DNA of 64,000 nucleotides from Gemmatimonadota bacterium (GTDB taxonomy: Bacteria; Gemmatimonadota; Gemmatimonadetes; Gemmatimonadales; Gemmatimonadaceae). Location of the stretch: contig JAQBPX010000015.1 in NCBI GenBank assembly GCA_028287305.1, positions 302,981-366,980 on the forward strand. The letters are read 5' to 3'. The position numbers and the translations under genes are program-made. A model generated the notes under the pieces. That model was not told the origin of the DNA, ran no database searches, and saw nothing but the letters and a program-made list of their open reading frames with translations. Below, one piece after another: positions 8,835 through 16,191 of this stretch (positions are counted from its first letter, which is position 1; the number at the start of each line of letters is the position of its first letter).

Positions 8835-9502
8835 GATCACATTGGAAACGTTCGGCGTTGGCCCTTATGGGCTTCGCTCTCGCAGCACGGTGCCCCGGAA
8901 CCGACGAATCTCCTAGGGTTGCGACCTATTGGCGACTTCTCGAAATGAGAAAGGCCGTTGCGCGCTATAGAGCCGACTCTACGCATCTGCCAGATTCGAT
9001 CGACGCGCTGTGTCGCACCAGTTTGAATTGCTCCGCGAGTGCACCCGGGTCACCGCTTGAAGACGCATGGGGCCATCGTTTCCGGTACCAGGTGGCCGGG
9101 GACACTGACTACGTCATTCGCTCGGCTGCAGACGACGGACAATTTGGCACAAGTGATGATATCGCGTTCTCGGATCGTGCGGAGAAACGAACGGTAAGGA
9201 CTCTCGGCGGGTGCTATGACGTTGATCTGTCTTGGTGGGCAGATTTCCGATCGAAGCAAATCCGCCTCGACTCGAAGGAAGTATCGATAGGGGCACATAC
9301 AGTGTCCCCGACACCGGATGGTTATTCCAGTGGGATCTGGTCGATCCGCGGCGACTCCATCTTCGTTCGTTGGTTACGAGGAGATAAAGTGTCCGTACTG
9401 GTTCTGTCGACTCAGGACAAGCAACGCCTCTCGGGGTCGGCAAGAGCGATTGGAGAGAAGCAGAGGCCAGTTAGCCTCGCACGGGCTTCGTGCGCGTCCT
9501 GA
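8831..9502 (+). CDS. secreted protein with pseudopilin GspG-like C-terminal motif
   Basis: A 223-residue protein overlapping the preceding rhs stop by 4 nt, so it is translationally coupled to the HExxH-tip module. The N terminus is hydrophobic (RSALALMGFALAARCPG); a Cys follows, but the lipobox is imperfect. Residues about 75-115 (EDAWGHRFRYQV, DYVIRSAADDGQFGTSDDI) match the pattern seen at the C terminus of type II secretion major pseudopilins (DPWG...YxxxSxGxDGxxGTxDDI). No pilin prepilin-peptidase site is visible, so it is not a functional pilin. An immunity or periplasmic-binding role for the neighbouring tip is inferred from coupling. Confidence 0.65.
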   Translation: MRSHWKRSALALMGFALAARCPGTDESPRVATYWRLLEMRKAVARYRADSTHLPDSIDALCRTSLNCSASAPGSPLEDAWGHRFRYQVAGDTDYVIRSAADDGQFGTSDDIAFSDRAEKRTVRTLGGCYDVDLSWWADFRSKQIRLDSKEVSIGAHTVSPTPDGYSSGIWSIRGDSIFVRWLRGDKVSVLVLSTQDKQRLSGSARAIGEKQRPVSLARASCAS

Positions 9503-9533
9503 ACATTCTCGAATTTGCCGAACAGGGCGGGTA

Positions 9534-9559
9534 GGGCCGGCGTCTAGCCGGCCCTTCCT
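9534..9559 (+). terminator. Rho-independent-type terminator
   Basis: An 8-bp GC stem, GGGCCGGC at 9534-9541 with its complement at 9547-9554, is followed by TTCCTTCTT. It lies 32 bp after the GspG-like gene and ends the second toxin module. Confidence 0.65.
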
Positions 9560-9627
9560 TCTTACCATATAGAACGCGCCCAAAGCAGCAGAATGGCCGG
9601 TGACTCAGGTCGGGAGAACAGAACCGT

Positions 9628-9987
9628 ATGACCAGAACCCTTAGAGCTCGAGGAGGCATGCTGCTGGTGCTTCTTACGTTCTCCGGTTGCAGTGGCGACA
9701 AGGGCTTCGGCGCAGCTTGGGCGGAAACCGGTCGCGGGGTGGCCGCAGTGGTCCAGGCTCCAGGCCCCATTTCGAACAGGGCTCAAGCACTCGGGCGCGG
9801 AGAACAAGTGTTACTCGCTAGCTTCGGACGTACCGTGATCGAGCAGGAGCAGCCCATGATCGCGCCTCTTGACACGGGAGTTTGGATGGTCTCCGGTTCG
9901 CTCAAGAAGGGAAGCATTGGTGGAGTTGCATGGGTTCAGTTCTCCGCGAGAGATGGTCACGTGATCCGCGTATTCCATTCGCTCTAA
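9628..9987 (+). CDS. NTF2-fold-like immunity lipoprotein, copy 1
   Basis: A 119-residue lipoprotein (lipobox FSGC after LLVLLT). The C-terminal half (TGVWMVSGSLKKGSIGG ... DGHVIRVFHSL) fits the pattern of NTF2-fold immunity proteins found beside polymorphic toxins, which end in a VWxVxGxLPKGxxGG strand pair followed by a DGxVLxVxHG-like end. It is closely similar to the product at 12383-12757. An outer-membrane-anchored antidote acting in the periplasm is the best guess. Family membership is from pattern memory, not a search. It lies between two terminators, so it is transcribed alone. Confidence 0.65.
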   Translation: MTRTLRARGGMLLVLLTFSGCSGDKGFGAAWAETGRGVAAVVQAPGPISNRAQALGRGEQVLLASFGRTVIEQEQPMIAPLDTGVWMVSGSLKKGSIGGVAWVQFSARDGHVIRVFHSL

Positions 9988-10030
9988 GGTCATCCAGTTA
10001 GAGCATTTCCGAATGCCAGCACGTCAGGGT

Positions 10031-10066
10031 AGAAACCCGATCTCTCCGTTCAGGGATCGGGTTTCT
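10031..10066 (+). terminator. hairpin between immunity gene and third Rhs module
   Basis: A 12-bp perfect stem, AGAAACCCGATC at 10031-10042 with its complement at 10055-10066, has a 12-nt loop. Rhs homology restarts about 20 bp later, so the hairpin marks a module boundary. Confidence 0.55.
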
Positions 10067-10086
10067 GCTCTCTCGGTGTAGCATCT

Positions 10087-11367
10087 GTGCAGCGGACCGT
10101 CTGGACTACGACCGACCTTCTGGCCTCGATCGACAGCCGATGGCAGCCGGTGTCCGACACGATCGACGTCGTGGACCAGATGCGCTACAACTACGACGCG
10201 GCCGGTCGCACGAAGTTCACCGCGTGGACGCACCAGGACGAGGTCGCGGCGAACACGCTCGGAACGGAGACGCACTACGGCACGCGACAGTACTTCGATG
10301 CCGCCAGCCAGCTGCGGGCGCTGTCGAAGAGCGGGGATGACCAGTCGCGCACCACGCGCCGCCGGCTGGAAGAGTATCGCTACGACGCCCTCGGCCGTCG
10401 TGTGCTGCTCCGCAGCATGGGCGATAGCGCGGTGAGTGACACCGTGACGCGGAGCGCGATCGAGCGCTACATCTGGGACGGCAGCAACATTCTCTACGAG
10501 TCGCGGCAGCCGGGTGGCCTCAAGCGCACGAGCACGCAGCTCGAGTCGGAAGCGTTCGGGGTAGCTGGAGGTGAAGCGCACTACGGCATCGTGGGCTACA
10601 CCCACGGCCTGGGCGTGGACGCTCCGCTGCTCGTCCAGCGCAGCACCCTCACCCTCGTGCCGCACGCGACCTTTCGTGGGCAGTACTACGCCGGCACTGA
10701 CACGGCGGGCTACAACTACTCGCAGTACGTCGACTGGCCGGGCGATGAGCTCACCGTTCACTTTGACCCGGATACCTGGGCGTCGTCCAAAGGCTGGATG
10801 GGCTCGCTAATGACCGGCAAGCGCGACGAGTCAGGGTTGCTCTACATGCGGAACCGATACTACGATGGAAAGGGCGGGCGGTTCACGCAGCAGGATCCGA
10901 TCGGGCTGGCGGGTGGGTTCAGCAAGTACGGATTTGGGAGCGGCGACCCCGTCAATGTTACAGACCCGTTCGGTAATTCAGCCGATAGTGCGAGCACTCC
11001 TACGCGCACTCAGCAGGGTAGCGACTCAACGAAGGCGGCCGATTCTTGCGATGCATATTCAAGCTCGTCGATCGTTGGCGGTATCTGCCGGCGAGTGTAC
11101 GCGCCTGGGGGAGATGTCCACAATACTTGTACCGCTCGCTGCCTCGCCAAACAGTGGACGGATCAGGAGCGTTTGAAAGGGCGGCCGCTCAGCTGGACCG
11201 AGATAGGCCGGTATATTTTCGTCGATCACCCGACCTGTTACGACAACTGCGGGTATACTAAGCTGAACTTCGTAGTGGATTGGGTTTTCGGAACGGGAAC
11301 GGCAAGACGACCGAAACCAATCAATGCTTACCTCTGTGCGAAGGCGGGGGGTGACTACTGCCCTTAA
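10087..11367 (+). CDS. orphan 5'-truncated Rhs with Cys-rich tip
   Basis: A 426-residue Rhs fragment with GTG 10087 as the first in-frame start after stop 10030-10032. It keeps only the last part of the core (YRYDALGRRVLL, RYIWDGSNILYESRQPGG, DESGLLYMRNRYYD, RFTQQDPIGLAGG). Its core resembles the copy at 6909-8834 more than the full-length copy. The tip, about 135 residues after DPFGN, carries many Cys (CDAYSSSSIVGGICRRVY, CTARC, CYDNCGY, CAKAGGDYC) and no recognised catalytic motif. No signal peptide or ribosome-binding site is evident, so direct expression is doubtful. The likely partner is the four-TM gene at 11420. Confidence 0.75.
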   Translation: MQRTVWTTTDLLASIDSRWQPVSDTIDVVDQMRYNYDAAGRTKFTAWTHQDEVAANTLGTETHYGTRQYFDAASQLRALSKSGDDQSRTTRRRLEEYRYDALGRRVLLRSMGDSAVSDTVTRSAIERYIWDGSNILYESRQPGGLKRTSTQLESEAFGVAGGEAHYGIVGYTHGLGVDAPLLVQRSTLTLVPHATFRGQYYAGTDTAGYNYSQYVDWPGDELTVHFDPDTWASSKGWMGSLMTGKRDESGLLYMRNRYYDGKGGRFTQQDPIGLAGGFSKYGFGSGDPVNVTDPFGNSADSASTPTRTQQGSDSTKAADSCDAYSSSSIVGGICRRVYAPGGDVHNTCTARCLAKQWTDQERLKGRPLSWTEIGRYIFVDHPTCYDNCGYTKLNFVVDWVFGTGTARRPKPINAYLCAKAGGDYCP

Positions 11368-11419
11368 TGCGACTTGTCTTCCGAGCAAGATGTGACATCG
11401 ACACAGAGGTAACAGCCGA

Positions 11420-11875
11420 ATGACTTTTCACACTGAGTTCGAACGGGGAGACGGATTGCTGTCATCTCGCGTGATACTCGCAGCTGCTGTAGCTTCGGCC
11501 GCAATAGTTGCGGTGATCGGTGTCGGACTCTATCTGGCTGCTGGAGTATCCCTTGGCTGGAATCAGATCCCGGACGGATCCCTAAGTCACAGCATGTTCT
11601 TCTTTTTTCTTTTTGGCTGGCCGATCGCAATCTGTTGCACTTTGGCTGCCGCTGCCATGGGTACATGGCTGAGCAAGAAGCATTTGTTGCATGCACTCTC
11701 GTTGCGCTCCATCATGGTAGTTGCCTCAGTGCTTGGAGCATGCGCCACGTCAGTAACTTGGTTTCTTTTTTGGAAAAGCATGGATAAGATGCCGCAAATT
11801 GGTGCACTCGGCATGCTCGCAGGATTGATTGGCGGCGCGCTCTTCTGGGCGATCTGGCGACTGCGGCTTGTCTAA
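11420..11875 (+). CDS. four-TM membrane protein, candidate immunity
   Basis: A 151-residue integral membrane protein with four hydrophobic helices at roughly residues 19-43, 58-81, 96-118 and 126-148 (for example SIMVVASVLGACATSVTWFL). No catalytic motif is seen. It lies 52 bp after the Cys-rich Rhs tip, where an immunity gene is expected. A membrane antidote would suit a toxin acting on or in the membrane, but that is inference. Its base composition is lower in GC than the housekeeping genes further along, in keeping with an accessory origin. Confidence 0.6.
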   Translation: MTFHTEFERGDGLLSSRVILAAAVASAAIVAVIGVGLYLAAGVSLGWNQIPDGSLSHSMFFFFLFGWPIAICCTLAAAAMGTWLSKKHLLHALSLRSIMVVASVLGACATSVTWFLFWKSMDKMPQIGALGMLAGLIGGALFWAIWRLRLV

Positions 11876-12049
11876 TGTCGAAAGGTTGCGTGCAACCGGA
11901 GCTTGTTCAGAAGCGGTGGCTATGGTCGTCGAGCAACGTGACCTGAGTGAAAGGCAGTGGCAGCGTGTCACTCTGCAGCCAATAAGCCTGCGGTCTCACA
12001 CTACGCCACGACCCACAGGGGCAACGTGATAGGGCAGCAAACATTCGAG

Positions 12050-12086
12050 AACGCCGAACGTCTTATAGAGACGTTCGGCGTTTTTC
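12050..12086 (+). terminator. Rho-independent terminator with T-tract
   Basis: A 13-bp stem (12051-12063 with 12069-12081) plus an A-T pair and a run of five T. This is the clearest intrinsic terminator in the island. The 507-bp gap 11876-12382 otherwise holds a 23-codon open frame at 11875 with no support, and the rhs relic at 12312. Confidence 0.8.
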
Positions 12087-12311
12087 TTCCCTTCGGGCAT
12101 CATGGCGAACTTGGTTCCGCTTTCTGCCGAAGCAAATCGGTCGAGCCGCGGTAGGCATCACCAGGTTTTGCTCCGACCTAGAAATCCAGCAGTGCAGGCA
12201 CGCTTGCTGTCCGGCGACGTATGTACGCCAAATCGGCAACCTCGTTCGTAGGTGAACCAATGTCCGATCGGTCATGGTTTGCTTCAACGCTGATCTTCGC
12301 TAGCGAAATCA

Positions 12312-12380
12312 ACGGCGTACGGGCGCCGCGCCTCGCTCGTGCATCCCACCACGCTGAGTGCACTTTCCGCCCGTGCCTGA
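12312..12380 (+). pseudogene. relic of a further rhs copy
   Basis: Translating from 12321 gives GRRASLVHPTTLSALSARA then stop. This matches GRRTSLVHPTTLA in the orphan Rhs at 6909-8834. The 36 bases 12321-12356 match 6936-6971 at 30 of 36 positions, by my own alignment. No other rhs sequence remains around it. It appears to be the footprint of a largely deleted module whose immunity gene (12383) survives. Confidence 0.6.
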
Positions 12381-12382
12381 GA

Positions 12383-12757
12383 ATGATGTGCTCTCCTCTA
12401 CTACGTGACATTGTTGGCCGAATTGCCGCTCAGGTAGTGCTGGCGGCGATCCTCGGCTGCAGCACGGACAAGGGATTCGGCGCCGCCTGGTCGGATACGG
12501 GCCGAGGCATGTCCGCCGTAGCCCAGGCACCATGTCCCATTTCGAGCGAGACGCAAGCGCTCCGGCGCGGAAGGGAAGTACTCGTTGCCAGCTTCGGGCG
12601 TACGGTAATCGAAGAGGAGCGACCCCTGGTCGCGCGCCTGGATACTGGAGTCTGGACGGTCTCCGGTTCACTCAAGAAGGGCAGCCTCGGCGGAGTTGGC
12701 ACGGTCCGCCTGCTTGCGCGGGACGGAAGCGTAGTCCGCATCTTTCACTCACTCTAG
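12383..12757 (+). CDS. NTF2-fold-like immunity lipoprotein, copy 2
   Basis: A 124-residue lipoprotein from ATG 12383 (a second ATG follows at 12386), with lipobox AILGC. It is strongly similar to the 9628-9987 product: CSTDKGFGAAW, LVASFGRTVIEEE, TGVWTVSGSLKKGSLGG and VRIFHSL are shared with few changes. Conservation is greatest in the mature protein and low in the signal peptide. Only an rhs relic lies upstream, so it may be a solo or orphan antidote. A longer frame from 12221 runs through the relic and is not used. Confidence 0.65.
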   Translation: MMCSPLLRDIVGRIAAQVVLAAILGCSTDKGFGAAWSDTGRGMSAVAQAPCPISSETQALRRGREVLVASFGRTVIEEERPLVARLDTGVWTVSGSLKKGSLGGVGTVRLLARDGSVVRIFHSL

Positions 12758-12783
12758 CCGAAGTGGAGGCATGAGTGTTCTGA

Positions 12784-13287
12784 ATGCCCGGGCAGATTTC
12801 AGTGCATAGGCTCAAGTGGCCCCGATCACTTCCTCTCCACGCGCTCCGATGCCTGGTGCTAAGGAGGAAGGCATTCTTTTGCGTGCTCGCAACCTCCGCA
12901 GTTCTGGCGATGATCGGATGTCGCGCAGGCAAGGTTCACGTGCGCGTGACGATGGTTGCGGTGACGGGCAGGCCGACCTTTCGCGTGACGGACGACCATG
13001 AGATCGCCTACAGCGAGGTGATAATGGTCGAAGTGATGCCGTGTTACGACTCTCCTGGGACCGTTGCGGAGGTCTGGAAGGTTCTAATGAATGAATCCGT
13101 ACGGGAGAACGATCGCCAGCCGGAGCAAGCATCGTTCGTCTACGGCGTAGTCCCGAAGCGATGGCGCGTCCTGGTACCTGCCCAAGCGCTGTCACCTGGA
13201 TGCTTCGAGGTTGGGGTGGCCGGGCAGCGTGGCAAGTCAGGCGAAGCGCGATTCACGATCTCGCGACCGATAGCTCCTACGCCCTAG
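12784..13287 (+). CDS. lipoprotein of unknown function
   Basis: A 167-residue product from ATG 12784. A hydrophobic stretch (FFCVLATSAVLAMIGC) ends in a canonical lipobox, but it lies about 30 residues in. The true start may therefore be downstream, for example a GTG near 12881 behind AAGGAGG. The mature part has beta-type strands (VHVRVTMVAVTGRPTFRV) and no motif I recognise. It is the last + strand gene of the island; a further immunity-type role is possible but unsupported. Confidence 0.5.
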   Translation: MPGQISVHRLKWPRSLPLHALRCLVLRRKAFFCVLATSAVLAMIGCRAGKVHVRVTMVAVTGRPTFRVTDDHEIAYSEVIMVEVMPCYDSPGTVAEVWKVLMNESVRENDRQPEQASFVYGVVPKRWRVLVPAQALSPGCFEVGVAGQRGKSGEARFTISRPIAPTP

Positions 13288-13332
13288 CAGATGGGACCTG
13301 ATAGCCGACGCGCGGGCTGAATCCACGCGCAC

Positions 13333-13360
13333 AAAAAGGGCGCCGATCTCTCGGCGCCCT
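13333..13360 (-). terminator. terminator of the ICMT-family gene
   Basis: A 10-bp stem (13337-13346 with 13351-13360). On the minus strand it is followed by a run of T (A-run 13333-13337 on +). It lies 28 bp beyond the minus-strand gene stop at 13388 and separates the toxin island from the next region. Confidence 0.75.
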
Positions 13361-13387
13361 TCGTCATTCCTAACCTCGAACAAACCC

Positions 13388-14008
13388 CTACCTCGAATAC
13401 CACCGCGCCTTCGCCCAGAACACCACCCCGATCGCCACATACTGCAGGAAAGTCGAAACCTCCGACTTCCAGGCCTCCGCCCAGTGATGCTCGCCATCCG
13501 CGACCGCATCCGCCCTTCTCGATCCAGGAATCCACCGGTTCGTCCGCGCCTTGTAGTCGAGATACTCCTGCCCAAAAATCGACTCGAGCACCCCTTCCTC
13601 ATACCGCACGATGAAGGTGTACTCCACCGCGAATAGCAGCACGGCAATCGGGATGAACCACAGCACGCCGCTGCCCACGCCGAAGCCTATCCAGATCAGG
13701 AAATTTCCCACGTACAACGGATTTCGCACGCGGCTGAAGATCCCATACGTCACCAGTCGCTGCACGTTGCGCGACCTGCGCCGCGTCACGGTGCCCGCCG
13801 CCGCCACGCCCGCCATCCGCACGGCCTCGCCCACCAAAATCAGCACGAGCGCCACCAGCCACCCCTGCATGGTCTGCTGCGCCGGCACCAGTAACGGCAC
13901 CAGCAGGAACGGCACGGGCAGCCAGCCGCGATGACGGAACAGCACCGCGCCCACGCGGGCGCTGGTGCTCTGCTCAGCAGCGGAAATGGTCGGGGTCGGC
14001 GTCGTCAT
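13388..14008 (-). CDS. isoprenylcysteine carboxyl methyltransferase-family membrane protein
   Basis: A 206-residue membrane protein with four to five TM segments. The signature RVRNPLYVGNFLIWIGFG followed by EYLDYKARTNRWIP is the SAM-binding C-terminal pattern of ICMT/PEMT-like methyltransferases. Bacterial members methylate varied small or lipid substrates, and the substrate here is unknown. A C-terminal extension after the motif ends in another hydrophobic segment (FLQYVAIGVVFWAKARW). It is followed by its own terminator. The next minus-strand gene ends 21 bp upstream of its start, so the three genes 16086 to 13388 may form one transcript. Confidence 0.8.
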   Translation of the reverse strand: MTTPTPTISAAEQSTSARVGAVLFRHRGWLPVPFLLVPLLVPAQQTMQGWLVALVLILVGEAVRMAGVAAAGTVTRRRSRNVQRLVTYGIFSRVRNPLYVGNFLIWIGFGVGSGVLWFIPIAVLLFAVEYTFIVRYEEGVLESIFGQEYLDYKARTNRWIPGSRRADAVADGEHHWAEAWKSEVSTFLQYVAIGVVFWAKARWYSR

Positions 14009-14029
14009 GCCACCAATCTACGGCACCCG

Positions 14030-14824
14030 TCAGTTGTACAGGAGGCTCCCCACGAACTCCGACAGCACCTGGTTCACCGCCGAGCTCCGCTCGAAGCTGC
14101 TCAGGTGCCCGGCGCGCTCGATCACCTCCAGCCGGCTGTTCCGGATCGCCTCGCACAGCGCCCCCATCTCCCGCGGGGTGGTGAGCACGTCCTCATCCCC
14201 CACCACGCATAGCACCGGCACGTCTATCCCCTCGAGCAGCGGCGTGGAATCCTCCCGCGCCATCATCGCCTGCAGCTGCCCGATCACCCCCTCCACCGGC
14301 GCGCTTGCCAGCATCCGGTGCAGGGTGTCATAGATGTCCGGCCGCGCATCGCGCGTGCTCTTCCCCACCAGGCTCGCGATCTGGAGGTTCGCCACCGCCG
14401 TGCTCCCCTCGCGCTCCGCCGCCTCGATCAGCACCCTGCGACGCGACCGCTGCTCCTCCGTGTCCGCCGTGGCGCGCGTATCCGCAAACGCGATCGCGCG
14501 CACCCGCTTCCGGTGCCGCTTCCACATGTTGAGCGCCACATACCCGCCCATGCTCAACCCGACCACCACCGCCTGCTCAACGTGCAGGCTGTCCAGCAGC
14601 GCGATCGCATCATCCGCATACTGGTCCATGGTGTGCGGCCCCTTCGTGGCCGAGCCCTGCGCGCCGCGCATGTCGAGCGTGATGCAGCGACACTGCGCCA
14701 CCAGCGCGCCGATCTGCGGCTCCCAGAACGAGCGGTCCAGCTGGAACCCGTGCAGGAACAACACGGGCATCCCCTTGCCCACGTCGTCGTAACCCATCTC
14801 CTCATCGTTCAGCAGCGCGATCAC
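14030..14824 (-). CDS. alpha/beta-hydrolase
   Basis: A 264-residue serine hydrolase. Visible triad elements are the nucleophile elbow GLSMGG (Ser91), an Asp in VVGDEDVLT, and His240 in ERAGHLSSFE; the oxyanion segment is LFLHGFQLD. The family includes esterases, 3-oxoadipate enol-lactonases and haloperoxidase-like enzymes, and I cannot pick the substrate. There is no signal peptide, so it is cytosolic. Its start overlaps the end of the exporter gene by 4 nt, so they are translationally coupled. Confidence 0.8.
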   Translation of the reverse strand: MIALLNDEEMGYDDVGKGMPVLFLHGFQLDRSFWEPQIGALVAQCRCITLDMRGAQGSATKGPHTMDQYADDAIALLDSLHVEQAVVVGLSMGGYVALNMWKRHRKRVRAIAFADTRATADTEEQRSRRRVLIEAAEREGSTAVANLQIASLVGKSTRDARPDIYDTLHRMLASAPVEGVIGQLQAMMAREDSTPLLEGIDVPVLCVVGDEDVLTTPREMGALCEAIRNSRLEVIERAGHLSSFERSSAVNQVLSEFVGSLLYN

Positions 14825-16086
14825 GACGACTCCCCATCGTCGCCATCGTCATCATCACCCTCGGCGTCATGATGCCCCACGAGCGCGCGCTCCGTGAGCG
14901 TCATCGGCTCGCCGAGCACGCCCTCCACGTAGAGGAGCTTCACGCCGACCATCGTGGCCGCGAGCAGCGGCACCGCCACCATCAGTCCCAAAAACCCGAA
15001 CAGCAGCGCGAGCAGAGCCTGCGCCAAAATCGTGAGCGCCGGCGGCAGGTCCACGCCGCCCTTCATCAGCAGCGGGATGAGCAGGTGGTTCTCGATGAAC
15101 TGGATCAGCACATAGGCCGCGACCACCAGAAGCGCCTTGTGCGGCGAATCGAGGAAGCCCATCGCGACCGCGGGCACCGCGCTGAAGATCGGCCCCACGG
15201 TGGGAATGAATTCGAACAGCCCCGCCAGCAGGCCGAGCGCGAACGCGGCCTTCACGTGCAGGATGAGCAGCACGATGGTCGTCACGCTGCCGATCACCGC
15301 CATCGCGATCAGCTGCGTCACCAGCCAGCGGCGCAGCACGTTCGCCATCGCGCTCAGCACCTCGCCCGCGCGCTGCCTGTTCGGCTTCGGGAAGAGCAGC
15401 ATGATCCCGCGATGATAGAGCCCGGGATCCGCCGCGATGTAGATCGACAGGAAGATGATGATCAGCATCCCGCCGATCGCCGCGATCGTCGACGTCAGGA
15501 ACGGAAAGAGGAACCTCGTGGCGCCGCCGAGCTGCTTCCCCATGCGCGCCTTGAGCGTCTCGCTGGCGCTCGGGGCGCTCGCGTCGGCATTCGGTTGTGC
15601 GGGCTGCGCAGGTGTCGCTGACGCGCTGTCCTTCCTCGCGCTGGTCGCCGAGGAGTCGCCGCGGCCGAGCAGCGAGCCGAACACCCCGGACTCGCGCTTG
15701 TTGACCCACGCCTCGGCGCGGTCCACGGCCTCGGGGAGCTTCTTGCGGAGCTCCTTGCCCTGCTCGCGAAGCGTGGGCGCCATCCACGCGCCGAAGCCGA
15801 CGAGGAGCGCGAAGAAGGTGATGACTACGAGAGGGGCGCCGATGCCCCGGCGCACACCGAACTTCTCCAGGCGGTCGGCCCCGCTCGCCACGGCCAGGCC
15901 GAAGAGCATGCCGAGAAACGCGACGAGGAAGAGCGGGTTGGCCACCCAGAACAGGCGGAGGCCATAGTATAGAAGGAGCAGCAGTCCGGCGACGCGCAGC
16001 GCATCGCGGCTCTGCCACCCCTTCACGCGCTGGCGGCGCTCCTTCTGGATGGGCGACGTCGCCGCCGACTCGGGGGTTGGGCTCAT
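14821..16086 (-). CDS. AI-2E/PerM-family membrane transporter
   Basis: A 421-residue polytopic protein of the AI-2 exporter superfamily (YdiK/PerM/TqsA type). ATG 16086 is chosen because GGAG lies seven bases upstream; an in-frame ATG at 16107 has none. Seen: paired N-terminal TM helices, a soluble loop with low-complexity Ala/Ser/Asp residues (SSATSARKDSASATPAQPAQ), then TM helices including the family-typical FIPTVGPIFSAVPAVAMGF and FIENHLLIPLLMKG. It ends in an acidic tail (EGDDDDGDD). Transported substrates in this family are unclear (autoinducer, Na+ or osmolytes). Confidence 0.85.
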   Translation of the reverse strand: MSPTPESAATSPIQKERRQRVKGWQSRDALRVAGLLLLLYYGLRLFWVANPLFLVAFLGMLFGLAVASGADRLEKFGVRRGIGAPLVVITFFALLVGFGAWMAPTLREQGKELRKKLPEAVDRAEAWVNKRESGVFGSLLGRGDSSATSARKDSASATPAQPAQPNADASAPSASETLKARMGKQLGGATRFLFPFLTSTIAAIGGMLIIIFLSIYIAADPGLYHRGIMLLFPKPNRQRAGEVLSAMANVLRRWLVTQLIAMAVIGSVTTIVLLILHVKAAFALGLLAGLFEFIPTVGPIFSAVPAVAMGFLDSPHKALLVVAAYVLIQFIENHLLIPLLMKGGVDLPPALTILAQALLALLFGFLGLMVAVPLLAATMVGVKLLYVEGVLGEPMTLTERALVGHHDAEGDDDDGDDGESS

Positions 16087-16191
16087 GGATGCACTCCGGC
16101 TCGGCAAGGGCAGTGCCCGGCAGGGGGCCGGGACTCGCTACATTTCGCTGCGAAACGACCCTGCGTTCACACGACTGCACCCAGGAAGGGC

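Noticed and set aside
11875..11946. A 23-codon frame overlapping the four-TM gene stop
   Set aside because: The TAATG overlap is suggestive, but there is no composition, motif or downstream support.
12221..12382. Upstream extension of the second NTF2-like lipoprotein
   Set aside because: It runs through the rhs relic and places the signal peptide 55 residues into the protein.
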